From positions 1 to 64,000 of the forward strand of contig JACKLF010000003.1 of NCBI GenBank assembly GCA_024236055.1: 64,000 bases of DNA. Direction: 5' to 3'. The position numbers were made by a program, and so were the translations under genes. This document shows positions 1-8,150 of the stretch, piece by piece. Position 1 is the stretch's first letter; the number at the start of each line of letters is the position of its first letter. The DNA comes from Alphaproteobacteria bacterium (GTDB lineage: Bacteria > Pseudomonadota > Alphaproteobacteria > Micropepsales > Micropepsaceae). The notes below the pieces were generated by a model, which was given only the letters and a program-made list of their open reading frames with translations, was not told the DNA's origin and ran no database searches.

Positions 1-44
1 GAAACCACCTCCCCCTTCCAGGTGCTTTGCACCGAAGGGGGGAG
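1..44 (+). repeat. Family-1 palindromic element, 3' half, cut by window edge
   Basis: The window opens inside a copy of the intergenic palindrome family also seen at 64-148, 3515-3609, 8061-8149 and 25314-25400. What remains is the end of the first stem (GAAAC, the same arm type as the copy at 3515) and the terminal hairpin, whose CTCCCCCTT and AAGGGGGGAG arms enclose a variable loop. It stands 19 bases before a second copy, so two units are arranged in tandem here. Confidence 0.7.
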
Positions 45-63
45 GCGGGCCTCTGGAATTCCC

Positions 64-148
64 AACCCCCTCTGTCGCAACTCGGTCGGCTCCGCCGACA
101 CATCGTTGCGACATCTCCCCCTTTTGTGTGCTTCGCGCAAAAGGGGAG
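64..148 (+). repeat. Family-1 palindromic element, complete
   Basis: The order is an AACCCCCTCTG head, a stem GTCGCAAC (74-81) paired with GTTGCGAC (105-112), a nested hairpin GTCGGC/GCCGAC (85-90/94-99), then ATCTCCCC and a terminal hairpin CTCCCCCTTTTG/CAAAAGGGGAG. It lies downstream of the peroxiredoxin gene at 164-745. The same outer stem recurs in inverted orientation at 25314-25400, while other copies have unrelated stems that still pair. Confidence 0.8.
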
Positions 149-163
149 GGGGCTTGCTGCGAC

Positions 164-745
164 CTATTTCGACGCTGTGACGATTTCCAGCGACTTGGCG
201 ACATGCTGGTCGGGCGACAGGCCGTCGGCCTTGGACGACAGCGTCGCCAGGATCTTGCCGTTCTTGCCGATCACATAGGTCACGCGCTCGATGAAGGCGT
301 GGCCGATTTCCTGGCCGCGCACGTCCTTGGCGCCCTCGCGGGCCGCGCCCACTGCAAGGTCGTAGGACTTGGCGACCTTGGTGCTTTCATCCGAGGCGAT
401 GGGGAACTTGCCCGCGCAGAAATTCGGGTCGGCCGAGAACTGGTGCAGCCGCTGCATGTTGTCGGCCGAGACGCCCAGAATGGTCGCGCCGGCGGCGTCG
501 AACTTGGCCGCTTCCTCGGCGAAGGTGTGGGCTTCCAGGTCGCAGCCGCCGGTATAGGCGGACGGATAGAAGTAGACCACCACGGGCCCCTTCTTCAGGG
601 CGTCCTTGAGGGTGAAGGTGAAGTCCTTGCCGCCCAGGCTGCCGGGCAGGGTGAAGTCGGGCGCCGTGTCGCCGGGCTTGAGGGCGGCATAGGCGGGGGA
701 CGCACAAAGGGCGGCCAAAAGGCCGATGGCAATCTGCTTTTTCAT
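164..745 (-). CDS. Exported thiol peroxidase of the AhpC/TSA (BCP-like) family
   Basis: A 193-residue peroxiredoxin that should reduce hydroperoxides outside the cytoplasm. Residues 1-20 form a cleavable signal peptide ending PAYA. The thioredoxin-like fold follows, with the active-site segment YFYPSAYTGGC giving Cys68 as peroxidatic cysteine in the PxxxTxxC pattern. A second cysteine in the later PNFCAGKFPI segment could be the resolving residue. The reductant is not encoded nearby. A paralogue sharing the same signal-peptide layout and the stretch DALKKGPVVVYFYP lies at 1268-1804, so the pair probably arose by local duplication. Typical BCP proteins are cytosolic and near 150 residues, so the exported form is the notable point. 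Confidence 0.9.
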   Translation of the reverse strand: MKKQIAIGLLAALCASPAYAALKPGDTAPDFTLPGSLGGKDFTFTLKDALKKGPVVVYFYPSAYTGGCDLEAHTFAEEAAKFDAAGATILGVSADNMQRLHQFSADPNFCAGKFPIASDESTKVAKSYDLAVGAAREGAKDVRGQEIGHAFIERVTYVIGKNGKILATLSSKADGLSPDQHVAKSLEIVTASK

Positions 746-870
746 GGAATTGTTCCTCGCTTCCGGGGCCCCCGAACCCTAGCATGAACTGCCCGAAGCG
801 GGGGTGGTAAAAGACCATTCGCGGCCGCGTCGCCGCCGGTTACGCCGGGATCGGGAATTGGGAGGCAAAA

Positions 871-1284
871 TTGACGGTTCAGGCCCTGGAGCATGTCACC
901 ATCCGCTGCGCCCGGCTGGCCCGGACCCGCGACTTCTATTGTCAGATGATGGGGCTGACCGACGGTGAGCGGCCCGATTTTTCCTTCCGGGGCCATTGGC
1001 TTTACCTGGGCGGCATTCCGGTGATCCATCTGGTGGAGGCCGCCGACACCGGCGGGGCGGGCTGGAGCCGGGAAGGCGCGCTGCCCCCGCCGCCGGACGC
1101 CGATGCCGGCACGGGTGCTTTCGACCATGTCGCCTTTCAGGGGAGCGATTTCGACGCCATGCGGGCCAAGCTGGCCGAGGCGGGCCTGACGTTCCGCGAG
1201 CGCATCGTGCCGGGCGGGCGGCTGAAGCAGCTGTTCGTGGCCGACCCCGAAGGCGTGCTGGTCGAGATCAACTTCCGGACTTGA
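871..1284 (+). CDS. VOC superfamily (glyoxalase/bleomycin-resistance fold) protein
   Basis: A 137-residue single-module VOC protein. It opens with ALEHVTIRCARLARTRDFY, the usual first beta-alpha unit, and closes with the metal-site glutamate motif PEGVLVEINF. The start is TTG at 871, chosen because GGAGG sits at 861-865. The substrate cannot be told from sequence; the fold covers glyoxalases, dioxygenases and drug-binding proteins. Its last 17 bases overlap the end of the convergent peroxiredoxin gene, so the two genes share their 3' ends. Confidence 0.85.
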   Translation: MTVQALEHVTIRCARLARTRDFYCQMMGLTDGERPDFSFRGHWLYLGGIPVIHLVEAADTGGAGWSREGALPPPPDADAGTGAFDHVAFQGSDFDAMRAKLAEAGLTFRERIVPGGRLKQLFVADPEGVLVEINFRT

Positions 1285-1804
1285 GCTTGCGCACGGCCTT
1301 CAGCGTGCCGGTGATGTGGTCTTCCGGCGCCATGTCGCTATAGGCGAAGACGATCTTTCCCGACGGCGCGATGACATAGGAGGTGCGGCTGGCCACCGCG
1401 CCGAACAGCATGGTCGCGTCATAGGCGCCCATCACCTTCTTGTCCCGGTCGGCGGCGACCGGAAACTTGCTCTGGCATTCGCTGACCGAGAATTTGTTCA
1501 GCGTGGCGATGTCGTCATGGCTGACGCCGATCACGCTGGCCCCGGCGGCGCGAAAATCGGGCATCGCTTCGGCGAAGTCATGCGCCTCGATGGTGCAGCC
1601 ATGGGTGAAGGCGGCGGGATAGAAATAGACCACCACCGGCCCCTTTTTCAGGGCGTCGGCCAGGTGGAAGGTGAACTCCTTGCCGCCCAGGGTCGCGGGC
1701 AGGGTGAAGTCGGGGGCGTTGGCGCCGACTTTCAGGTCGGCCAGGGCCGGCGTCGCCGTCAGGACGAAAAGGGCGGCAAGCAGGGACAATTTGCGCATGG
1801 GCAT
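1268..1804 (-). CDS. Second exported AhpC/TSA-family peroxiredoxin
   Basis: A 178-residue paralogue of the 164-745 product. The signal peptide spans residues 1-22 (ending PALA). The active-site segment FYPAAFTHGC puts the peroxidatic cysteine at Cys70, and a further cysteine lies in SVSECQSKFP, in the position of the other protein's candidate resolving cysteine. A start at Met3 is equally possible. It probably detoxifies peroxides in the periplasm. The gene overlaps the VOC gene tail to tail by 17 bases, and the efp gene follows further along the same strand. Substrate and reductant are unknown. Confidence 0.88.
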   Translation of the reverse strand: MPMRKLSLLAALFVLTATPALADLKVGANAPDFTLPATLGGKEFTFHLADALKKGPVVVYFYPAAFTHGCTIEAHDFAEAMPDFRAAGASVIGVSHDDIATLNKFSVSECQSKFPVAADRDKKVMGAYDATMLFGAVASRTSYVIAPSGKIVFAYSDMAPEDHITGTLKAVRKLKSGS

Positions 1805-1846
1805 CCTCCCGTATCGGGAAGCATACGCGCAAACCGGGCCTATGGA

Positions 1847-2416
1847 TCAGTCTTTCGCACGCTCGACATAGGCGCCGTCCGCGGTCATCACCACGATCCG
1901 GGTGCCGGTGGTGATGTGGGTGGGCACCATGGTGCGCACGCCATTGGACAGGACTGCCGGCTTGAACGAGCCCGACGCGGTCTGGCCCTTCATCACCGGC
2001 TCGGTCTCAACCACTTCGAAGGTGGCGCGCTGGGGAATTTCGATGGCGATGGCGTTGCCCTCGAACAGCTGCAGCTGCACTTCCATGTTCTCGGTCAGAT
2101 AGGGGGCGGCATCGCCCACCACATCGGTGCCCACCGGAAGCTGGTCGAAGGTCTCCGGCTGCATGAACACCCACTGTTCGCCGTCCTGGTACAGGTAGTT
2201 GAAGGTCTTGTGCTCGACAAAGGCCTTTTCCACGCTGTCGGTGGTGCGCAGGCGCTCGACCGTCTTCACCCCGTCGGAGATGCGGCGCATTTCCAGATGG
2301 GTCACCGGCGTGCCCTTGCCCGGATGGATGTTCTCGGCCGTCAGCACGAGATAGAGCTTGCCGTCCTTTTCCAGGACATTGCCTTTGCGCACAGAGCTGG
2401 CGATAACCGAAACCAC
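1847..2416 (-). CDS. efp: Elongation factor P
   Basis: EF-P binds stalled ribosomes between the P and E sites and helps form bonds at polyproline stretches. The 189-residue product has the expected three beta-barrel domains, with the C-terminal signature ending in GSFKPAVLSNGVRT and later VVVMTADGAYVERAKD-type sequence. I chose the GTG at 2416, which gives MVSVIASSVRKGN, because it has GAGG upstream and because it places the modifiable lysine of NIHPGKGTP at residue 34, the position beta-lysylated in E. coli EF-P. An upstream in-frame extension lacks family similarity. It is transcribed divergently from epmA, the enzyme that attaches beta-lysine, with only 64 bases between them. Confidence 0.97.
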   Translation of the reverse strand: MVSVIASSVRKGNVLEKDGKLYLVLTAENIHPGKGTPVTHLEMRRISDGVKTVERLRTTDSVEKAFVEHKTFNYLYQDGEQWVFMQPETFDQLPVGTDVVGDAAPYLTENMEVQLQLFEGNAIAIEIPQRATFEVVETEPVMKGQTASGSFKPAVLSNGVRTMVPTHITTGTRIVVMTADGAYVERAKD

Positions 2417-2480
2417 GTCGACCTCATCACGTATGGGAAGTTGGCGGGGGCTATAGCAGGGGTGGTTTGAGAGGTCAAAA

Positions 2481-3509
2481 ATGCCCTGGTGGGACAAGCA
2501 GACCCATGCCGACCGCCGCCCCCTGCTGGTCACCCGGGGGCGCATGAAGGCCGCCATCCGGGCCCATTTCGAGGCCCAGGGCTTTACCGAGGTGGAATGC
2601 GCCATCCTGGTGCCGTCGCCCGGAAACGAGGCCCATCTGCATGCCTTCGAGACCCGGCTGGCGGACCCGGACGGGACGGGAAAGCCGCTTTACCTGCACA
2701 CATCGCCGGAATTCGCCGCCAAGAAGCTGCTGGCGGCGGGCGAGACGCGGATCTTCGACTTCGCCCGGGTTTTCCGCAACCGCGAGCGCGGCCGCCTGCA
2801 TGCCCCCGAATTCACCATGCTGGAATGGTATCGGGCGGGCGAGGATTATGAGGCGGTGATCGGTGATGCGCTGACTTTGCTGCGCCTGGCCGCCGACACC
2901 GCCGGAACCGCGCAGATGACCTGGCGCGAGCGGACCTGCGATCCACGCGCGCCCGCCGACCGCATCAGTGTTGCCGAGGCATTTACCTGGTTCGCCGGGA
3001 TCGACCTGATGGAGACGCTGGACGATGCCGGTCAGGGAATGCGCGATGCGCTGGCGGTGCGCGCGCGGCGTGCCGGCATCGATGTCGGCGACGATGACGA
3101 CTGGTCCGACATCTTCAGCAAGGTGCTGACGGCGCGCATCGAGCCCCGGCTGGGGTTGGAGCGGCCGGTGGTTCTTTATGACTATCCGCTGTGCGAGGCG
3201 GCACTGGCGCGCGTATCGCCGCGCGATCCGCGCCTGGCCGAACGCTTCGAGCTTTATGTCTGCGGCGTGGAACTGGCCAACGGCTTTGGCGAACTGACCG
3301 ATCCGGTGCAGCAGCGCGCCCGCTTCGAGGCCGAAATGGCCAAGAAGCAGGAACGCTATGGCCTGCGCTATCCGCTGGACGAGGATCTGCTGGCGGCATT
3401 GGCGCAGATGCCGCCAGCCAGCGGTGTCGCGCTGGGCTTCGACCGGCTGGTGATGCTGGCAACCGGCGCGCCGAACATCGACATGGTCTTGTGGGTAGCT
3501 ACTTTTTGA
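2481..3509 (+). CDS. epmA: EF-P--(R)-beta-lysine ligase
   Basis: EpmA (GenX/PoxA/YjeA) is a truncated class II lysyl-tRNA synthetase that ligates (R)-beta-lysine to Lys34 of EF-P. The 342-residue product lacks the N-terminal tRNA anticodon-binding domain of LysRS. It shows class II motif 2, FRNRERGRLHAPEFTMLEWY (about residues 97-116), and motif 3 in SGVALGFDRLVMLA near the C terminus. The ELANGFGELTDP segment is also typical. The start ATG has GAGGTC just upstream. The gene faces away from efp, and the aminomutase gene epmB lies 2.9 kb downstream on the same strand. The last residues, VLWVATF, depart slightly from the usual ending. Confidence 0.96.
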   Translation: MPWWDKQTHADRRPLLVTRGRMKAAIRAHFEAQGFTEVECAILVPSPGNEAHLHAFETRLADPDGTGKPLYLHTSPEFAAKKLLAAGETRIFDFARVFRNRERGRLHAPEFTMLEWYRAGEDYEAVIGDALTLLRLAADTAGTAQMTWRERTCDPRAPADRISVAEAFTWFAGIDLMETLDDAGQGMRDALAVRARRAGIDVGDDDDWSDIFSKVLTARIEPRLGLERPVVLYDYPLCEAALARVSPRDPRLAERFELYVCGVELANGFGELTDPVQQRARFEAEMAKKQERYGLRYPLDEDLLAALAQMPPASGVALGFDRLVMLATGAPNIDMVLWVATF

Positions 3510-3514
3510 TTTTG

Positions 3515-3609
3515 AACCCCCTCCGGTTTCAGCTTCCTCTCGCTCGCTTCGCTCCGCTCGATCGCTGAAACCACCTCCCCCTTCCAGGCGCGTTGCGCCG
3601 AAGGGGGAG
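3515..3609 (+). repeat. Family-1 palindromic element, complete
   Basis: AACCCCCTCCG head, stem GTTTCAGC (3526-3533) paired with GCTGAAAC (3564-3571), a TC-rich inner segment, ACCTCCCCC and a terminal hairpin closing with AAGGGGGAG. It begins 5 bases after the epmA stop and ends 36 bases before the convergent beta-propeller gene stop, so it may act as a two-way transcript end. Confidence 0.8.
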
Positions 3610-3645
3610 ACTGGCCTGTGCTTGCTGAAAAGGTGGTGGCAGAGG

Positions 3646-5016
3646 CTAGTTCGGAATAATCATTTCCGTGACGCGGCCCACGCTGGTGTCGCCGGAATAA
3701 AGATCGCCGGCCTTGTCCCAGGCCATGTAGGTCGCCTCGATGAACTGGCCGGTGCCGATGCCCGATCCGCGTCCCACCGCGGCCAGCACATGGCCTTCGC
3801 GGTCCAGTTTCAGAAGCTGGCCGTCACGGCCTGTCGACACCCACAGATTGCCGCCCGGATCGAAGGCCACCGCGCACATCAGGTTCTGCATCTGGATGGT
3901 TTTCACGAACTTGCCGTCGCCGGTATAGACCACCAGCCGGTACTGCTCGCGGTCGCCGATCCAGACATTGCCGTTTTCCGGGTCGACCGCGATGCCGTGC
4001 GCCATGCTGAACTTGCCCGGCCCGATCGTGTTGCCATACCACTGGTTGATGAAGCGTGCGTCCTTGTCCAGGTGGATGATGCGCGCCGCGCCGATGGTGT
4101 TGCCGGGCGCCAGGCCGGTGTCGTTGGGGCTCTCATTGCCGTGGCCCTCGGCGATATAGATGTCGCCATTCCGGCCAAAGGCCACGTCCAGCGGCTGCCA
4201 CAACAGGCGCTGGCCCGCCGCCTCGTCCCAGTCGCCGCGCTTGCCCGCGATGCCCAGCGTCAGCAGCAGCTTGCCTTCGGGACTGATCTTCAGCACCACC
4301 GCCTTGTTGGCGTCACAGATCCACACATTGTCGTCGGCATCGATCTTGATGCCATGCGCTTTTTCCATGCGCCCGGTGACATCCTCGCCGACCGTGCGGA
4401 TCAGGTTGAAGCCGCTGTCATATTCGAACAGTTGCGGCTTGCCCGGCTGGGTGCGCTGCAGGACCCACAGATTGCCTTTTGAATCGATGGCCACGCCGGT
4501 GGCGCCGCCGCCGCCCGGCGGCAGGTCCAGCGGATAGACATAGCGCGTGCCCGGCACCTGGTCCCACACCACGCGCTTCAGGTCCTCGCGCGTGGGCCCC
4601 AGAAGATTGTCGCAGACCGGCGAATTGCGGCAGGGCGGCACGCTGGAGGCGGGCAGGGCGGCCAGGTCGGCGCGGCACTGGGTCGAAATCTTCGCCCTGT
4701 TCTCGGTCAGGCAGGTGCGCGCGGCATAGAGGCCCGAGCGGCCCACACACAACCGGTCGATGTCGCCCGAACAGTTGGCCAGCACGCCGCTGCCGGGGCT
4801 GCCCGGCGGTAGCACCTTGCCGCCATGGGCCACCGGCGCGCGCCCGCCGGTGTCGGGATAGGTGTCGGCCAGGACATGGCCGGGCTCGGCAACGCGGTCG
4901 GTCTCCATGATCGGCAGGCGGCCCGCCGGCACGGACGGCTGGAACAACTGGCTGCCGGCCAGCGCACCGATCCCCAGCGCCGCAACAACCGCAATGGCCG
5001 CCCAATAGCCCTTCAT
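3646..5016 (-). CDS. Membrane-anchored NHL-type beta-propeller with a Cys-rich N-terminal repeat
   Basis: A 456-residue protein with one N-terminal hydrophobic segment (about residues 5-22) that is either a signal anchor or a signal peptide. Residues about 80-135 carry six or seven cysteines in the spacing of the GLG1-type cysteine-rich repeat (CSGDIDRLC, ARTCLTENRAKIS, then CRADLAAL). From about residue 165 there are repeated propeller blades such as GVAIDSKGNLWVLQ, GIKIDADDNVWICD and GIAVDPENGNVWIGD, as in NHL and peptidyl-hydroxyglycine-lyase-like proteins. The blades probably bind a ligand or act as a lyase, and the function is unassigned. It is divergent from the MFS gene, with an inverted repeat between the two. 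Confidence 0.82.
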   Translation of the reverse strand: MKGYWAAIAVVAALGIGALAGSQLFQPSVPAGRLPIMETDRVAEPGHVLADTYPDTGGRAPVAHGGKVLPPGSPGSGVLANCSGDIDRLCVGRSGLYAARTCLTENRAKISTQCRADLAALPASSVPPCRNSPVCDNLLGPTREDLKRVVWDQVPGTRYVYPLDLPPGGGGATGVAIDSKGNLWVLQRTQPGKPQLFEYDSGFNLIRTVGEDVTGRMEKAHGIKIDADDNVWICDANKAVVLKISPEGKLLLTLGIAGKRGDWDEAAGQRLLWQPLDVAFGRNGDIYIAEGHGNESPNDTGLAPGNTIGAARIIHLDKDARFINQWYGNTIGPGKFSMAHGIAVDPENGNVWIGDREQYRLVVYTGDGKFVKTIQMQNLMCAVAFDPGGNLWVSTGRDGQLLKLDREGHVLAAVGRGSGIGTGQFIEATYMAWDKAGDLYSGDTSVGRVTEMIIPN

Positions 5017-5079
5017 GACTTTGTCCCCCCTGTTTGCCGTCAGGATGCCCGCTGGCGGGCCTCCGCGGCAACCGCCGGA

Positions 5080-5098
5080 ATTTCCGCATGGCGGAAAT
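5080..5098. promoter_or_regulatory. Inverted repeat in divergent promoter region
   Basis: ATTTCCGC (5080-5087) and GCGGAAAT (5091-5098) form a perfect 8-base inverted repeat with a 3-base spacer. It lies between the start of the beta-propeller gene and the start of the MFS gene. It could be an operator for either gene. No regulator is encoded nearby, so this is a positional inference. Confidence 0.3.
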
Positions 5099-5167
5099 GC
5101 AGGAATTGCGGTTGGAAAAAGTCCCTTCGCAGGCGCACATATCGCCTTCCGTCAAAGGGCAGCCGCC

Positions 5168-6385
5168 ATGACCGATACCACCGCCCCCGATTCCGGCCTT
5201 TCGCCCGCGAAAATCGCCCAGACCACCAGTTTCGCGGTGCTGTTCGCGATCAGCTTCAGCCATCTGCTGAACGACATGATGCAGGCGGTGCTGCCGGCGA
5301 TCTATCCCACCCTCAAGAGCGAGTTCCATCTCAGCTTCACCCAGGTCGGGCTGGTGACGCTGGCCTTCCAGTTCACCGCCTCGCTGTTCCAGCCCTGGGT
5401 CGGCTACCTGGCCGACAAGCGGCCCGCGCCCTATTCGCTGGCGGGCGGCATGGTTTCCACCCTGGTGGGCATCGTGCTGCTGGCCTTCGCCCACACCTAT
5501 CCCATGGTGCTGCTGGCGGCGATGCTGATCGGGCTGGGTTCGTCGGTGTTCCATCCCGAATCCGCGCGGGTGGCGCGCATGGCCTCGGGCGGGCGGCACG
5601 GCCTGGCCCAGTCGCTGTTCCAGGTCGGCGGCAATTCGGGCACCGCGCTGGGGCCGTTGACCGCCGCGCTGGTGGTGGCCTGGTGGGGCCAGTCGGGGGT
5701 TGCGGTCTATATGCTGGCCGCCGCGCTGGCGATCGTGATCCTGTGGAAGGTCGGCGGCTGGTACAAGCATCACGGCCTGACCCGCATGAAGTCGGCGCGG
5801 CACCATGCGCCGCATGGGGCCCTGTCGCGCGGGCGCACCACCTTTGCGCTCAGCGTGCTGATGCTGCTGGTCTTCTCGAAATACGTCTATCTGGTTTCCA
5901 TCACCAGCTACTTCACCTTCTACCTGATCCATACCTTCCATGTGTCGGTGGCGGTGGCGCAGCTGCACCTGTTCGCCTTCCTGGCGGCGGTGGCGGCGGG
6001 CACCTTTGCCGGCGGGCCGCTGGGCGACCGCTTCGGGCGCAAATATGTGATCTGGTTCTCCATCCTGGGCATGCTGCCCTTCACGCTGATCCTGCCTTAC
6101 GCCAACCTGTTCTGGACCGGCGTGCTGTCGATGGTCGTGGGCGCGGTGATGGCCTCGGCCTTTCCGGCCATCGTGGTCTTCGCCCAGGAGCTTCTGCCCC
6201 ACCGGCTGGGCATGATTTCGGGCCTGTTCTATGGCTTCGCCTTCGGCATTGCGGGCTTGTCGGCGGCGGGGTTGGGCATGCTGGCGGATGCGACCTCGAT
6301 CACCTTCGTCTATAAGGTCTGCGCCTTCCTGCCCCTGATCGGATTGCTGACCGTGCTGTTGCCGAACCCCGAAGCCGAGACATGA
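5168..6385 (+). CDS. MFS efflux transporter, fosmidomycin-resistance (Fsr) type
   Basis: A 405-residue, roughly 12-helix major facilitator protein of the inner membrane. The N-terminal FSHLLNDMMQAVLPAIYP segment, with its Asn-Asp pair, and the loop GYLADKRPAPY are characteristic of the Fsr family, whose members export fosmidomycin and related compounds. A second cytoplasmic loop GGPLGDRFGRKY matches the MFS loop motif. The start at 5168 follows AAAGGG with 8 bases spacing; a longer in-frame extension to 5015 looks like leader sequence. The stop overlaps the epmB start by 4 bases (ATGA), so the two genes are translationally coupled although their functions look unrelated. Confidence 0.88.
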   Translation: MTDTTAPDSGLSPAKIAQTTSFAVLFAISFSHLLNDMMQAVLPAIYPTLKSEFHLSFTQVGLVTLAFQFTASLFQPWVGYLADKRPAPYSLAGGMVSTLVGIVLLAFAHTYPMVLLAAMLIGLGSSVFHPESARVARMASGGRHGLAQSLFQVGGNSGTALGPLTAALVVAWWGQSGVAVYMLAAALAIVILWKVGGWYKHHGLTRMKSARHHAPHGALSRGRTTFALSVLMLLVFSKYVYLVSITSYFTFYLIHTFHVSVAVAQLHLFAFLAAVAAGTFAGGPLGDRFGRKYVIWFSILGMLPFTLILPYANLFWTGVLSMVVGAVMASAFPAIVVFAQELLPHRLGMISGLFYGFAFGIAGLSAAGLGMLADATSITFVYKVCAFLPLIGLLTVLLPNPEAET

Positions 6386-7353
6386 GCCTGGAAGAGGTTG
6401 CCCGCCGCTATGCGGTGGCGGTATCGCCGCATCTTCTGGCGCTGGTCGATCCGGCCAATCCGGACGATCCCATCGCGCGCCAGTATCTGCCCAGCCTGGC
6501 GGAACTGACGCAGCTTGAATCCGAGCGCGCCGACCCCATCGGCGACCAGGCCCATTCGCCGGTGCCCGGCATCGTGCACCGCCATGCCGACCGGGTACTG
6601 TTCAAGGCGGTGGCGGCCTGTCCGGTCTATTGCCGCTTCTGTTTTCGCCGCGAGATGATCGGACCCGGCAAGGAAAATGCCCTGTCGCCGGCCGATTTCG
6701 ACCGTGCCATCGCCTATATCGCGGCCCATCCGGAAATCTGGGAAGTGATCCTGACCGGCGGTGATCCCTTCATCCTGTCGCCGCGCCGCGTCGCCGAAGT
6801 GACCGACCGGCTGGCTGCCATATCCCATGTGAAAATCCTGCGCTGGCATACCCGCGTGCCGGTGACCGATCCGGCGCGGGTGACCGACGAGATGGTGGCC
6901 TCCCTGCAATCGGCGGGCGTGGCGACCTGGATCGCGGTCCATGTCAACCATCCGCGCGAATTCGCACCCGAGGCGCGCCGCGCCATCGCCCGGCTGGTGG
7001 AAGGCGGGCTGCCGCTGGTCAGCCAGTCGGTGCTGCTGAAAGGCGTGAATGACGATGTGGAGACGCTGGCGGCGCTGATGCGCGGCTTTGTCGAGAACGG
7101 CATCAAGCCCTATTACCTGCATCACCCCGACCTGGCGCCGGGTACCTCGCACTTCCGGCTGTCGATCGATGACGGCATGGCGCTGGTGGCAAGCCTGCGT
7201 GCACAGCTTTCGGGGCTGGCCATGCCGACCTACATGCTCGATATCCCCGGCGGTTTCGGCAAGGTGCCGCTGACCGCCGATCATGTGGAGAAGGTGGATA
7301 CCGGCTGGCGCATCCGCGACATGCGCGGGGCCTGGCATGCCTATTCCGGCTGA
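6382..7353 (+). CDS. epmB: EF-P lysine 2,3-aminomutase (radical SAM)
   Basis: EpmB converts L-lysine to (R)-beta-lysine, the substrate that EpmA loads on EF-P. The 323-residue protein has the radical SAM cysteine motif CPVYCRFCF (Cys80, Cys84, Cys87), followed by FRREM, the TGGDPFILSPRR segment and a LDIPGGFGKVP stretch for PLP and substrate binding, all standard for the KamA/EpmB family. It lacks the long C-terminal extension of catabolic lysine 2,3-aminomutases, and with efp and epmA within 4 kb the EpmB assignment is firm. No epmC hydroxylase is visible. It ends one base from the stop of the convergent oxygenase gene. Confidence 0.93.
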   Translation: MSLEEVARRYAVAVSPHLLALVDPANPDDPIARQYLPSLAELTQLESERADPIGDQAHSPVPGIVHRHADRVLFKAVAACPVYCRFCFRREMIGPGKENALSPADFDRAIAYIAAHPEIWEVILTGGDPFILSPRRVAEVTDRLAAISHVKILRWHTRVPVTDPARVTDEMVASLQSAGVATWIAVHVNHPREFAPEARRAIARLVEGGLPLVSQSVLLKGVNDDVETLAALMRGFVENGIKPYYLHHPDLAPGTSHFRLSIDDGMALVASLRAQLSGLAMPTYMLDIPGGFGKVPLTADHVEKVDTGWRIRDMRGAWHAYSG

Positions 7354-7998
7354 CTACATCCGCTCCGGCGGCGCCTTGCCGCGCAACCGCTTGAAAAACG
7401 CGCTGACCTTGTGGCGGAATTGCTCGCGCCGCACCACGCCCATGTCGGTCACCCAGTTCAGTTGAATGACCCGGCGCGGTCCCTCGAAGGGATGGAAGCC
7501 ATGCCAGGCATTGGGCTCGTTCTTGAAGATCAGCAGCGTGCCTTCGTCGGGCGGCACCTCGGCGATCATGTCTTCCAGATTGTCGGGTCCGCGCAACAGG
7601 CGCAGGCGCCCGCCCTGCGCCTCCCAGGCATTGTTCATGTAGATCAGCACGGTGATGACCTTGGTGCGGGAGTCCGTGTGGATCTGCCCGTCGCGCGCCG
7701 CCGACACGCCGCGCGCCGTGACCATGGTGGGCCGCCCCTTCAGGCTGACGCCGAGCTTCTTCTCGACCGCGGCGGTGAATTCGGGCCCCTCAATGGCGTC
7801 GATCAGGGCGCGGAAGGCCGGGCCGTATTTCAGGGTGGGCAGGGGAAAGCTGCCGGGATGGATGACCAGGGGATAGTCGGCGTTGATGGCCGCCATCGCC
7901 TCGGGGCGCACGAAATGGGGCACCATGGCATAGGCGAAGGGCTCGCGGGCCGTGGGGGCGGCGTCGAACGCATCCAGGTCGATGGGCAAGGTCGTCAT
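7354..7998 (-). CDS. 2-oxoglutarate-Fe(II) dioxygenase family protein
   Basis: A 214-residue protein with the double-stranded beta-helix signature. His107 and Asp109 in GQIHTDS form the proximal part of the iron-binding facial triad. GGRLRLL follows as the central strand, and WHGFHPFEGPRRVIQLNW supplies the distal His166 and an Arg for the 2-oxoglutarate carboxylate. Proteins of this type hydroxylate proteins or small molecules, and nothing here fixes the substrate. It is not an EpmC-type EF-P hydroxylase by any motif I can see. It abuts epmB tail to tail with no gap. Confidence 0.85.
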   Translation of the reverse strand: MTTLPIDLDAFDAAPTAREPFAYAMVPHFVRPEAMAAINADYPLVIHPGSFPLPTLKYGPAFRALIDAIEGPEFTAAVEKKLGVSLKGRPTMVTARGVSAARDGQIHTDSRTKVITVLIYMNNAWEAQGGRLRLLRGPDNLEDMIAEVPPDEGTLLIFKNEPNAWHGFHPFEGPRRVIQLNWVTDMGVVRREQFRHKVSAFFKRLRGKAPPERM

Positions 7999-8060
7999 CG
8001 CCTGCCGAAATACCCCGCCGCCGGAAAAAACGCAAAATGGGCATTTCAGTCCCGCTCCCG

Positions 8061-8149
8061 CCTCCCCTTTGCGCGCCGTAGCGCGCCAGAAGGGGAGGTG
8101 GCGGCAGCGCAGGGTCGGTTGGGCCGACCAAGCTGCCGCCGGAGGGGTT
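8061..8149 (-). repeat. Family-1 palindromic element, inverted copy
   Basis: Read on the minus strand this has an AACCCCTCCG head, a stem of GGCGGCAGC/GCTGCCGCC type, a nested GGTCGG/CCGACC hairpin, ACCTCCCC and a terminal hairpin closing with AGGGGAGG. Both inner stems differ completely from the other copies yet pair well. It sits between the hfaD terminator and the oxygenase start. Confidence 0.78.
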
Positions 8150-8150
8150 C

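Noticed and set aside
2417..2605. Longer N terminus for EF-P
   Set aside because: The extension overlaps epmA on the other strand, has no EF-P similarity, and would move the modified lysine from position 34.
5015..5167. Longer N terminus for the Fsr-type transporter
   Set aside because: The extension is hydrophilic, overlaps the divergent promoter and inverted repeat, and a proper ribosome site precedes 5168.
7354..7998. 2OG oxygenase as an EF-P hydroxylase (EpmC)
   Set aside because: EpmC belongs to a different fold family, and the visible motifs are those of a general 2OG-Fe(II) dioxygenase.
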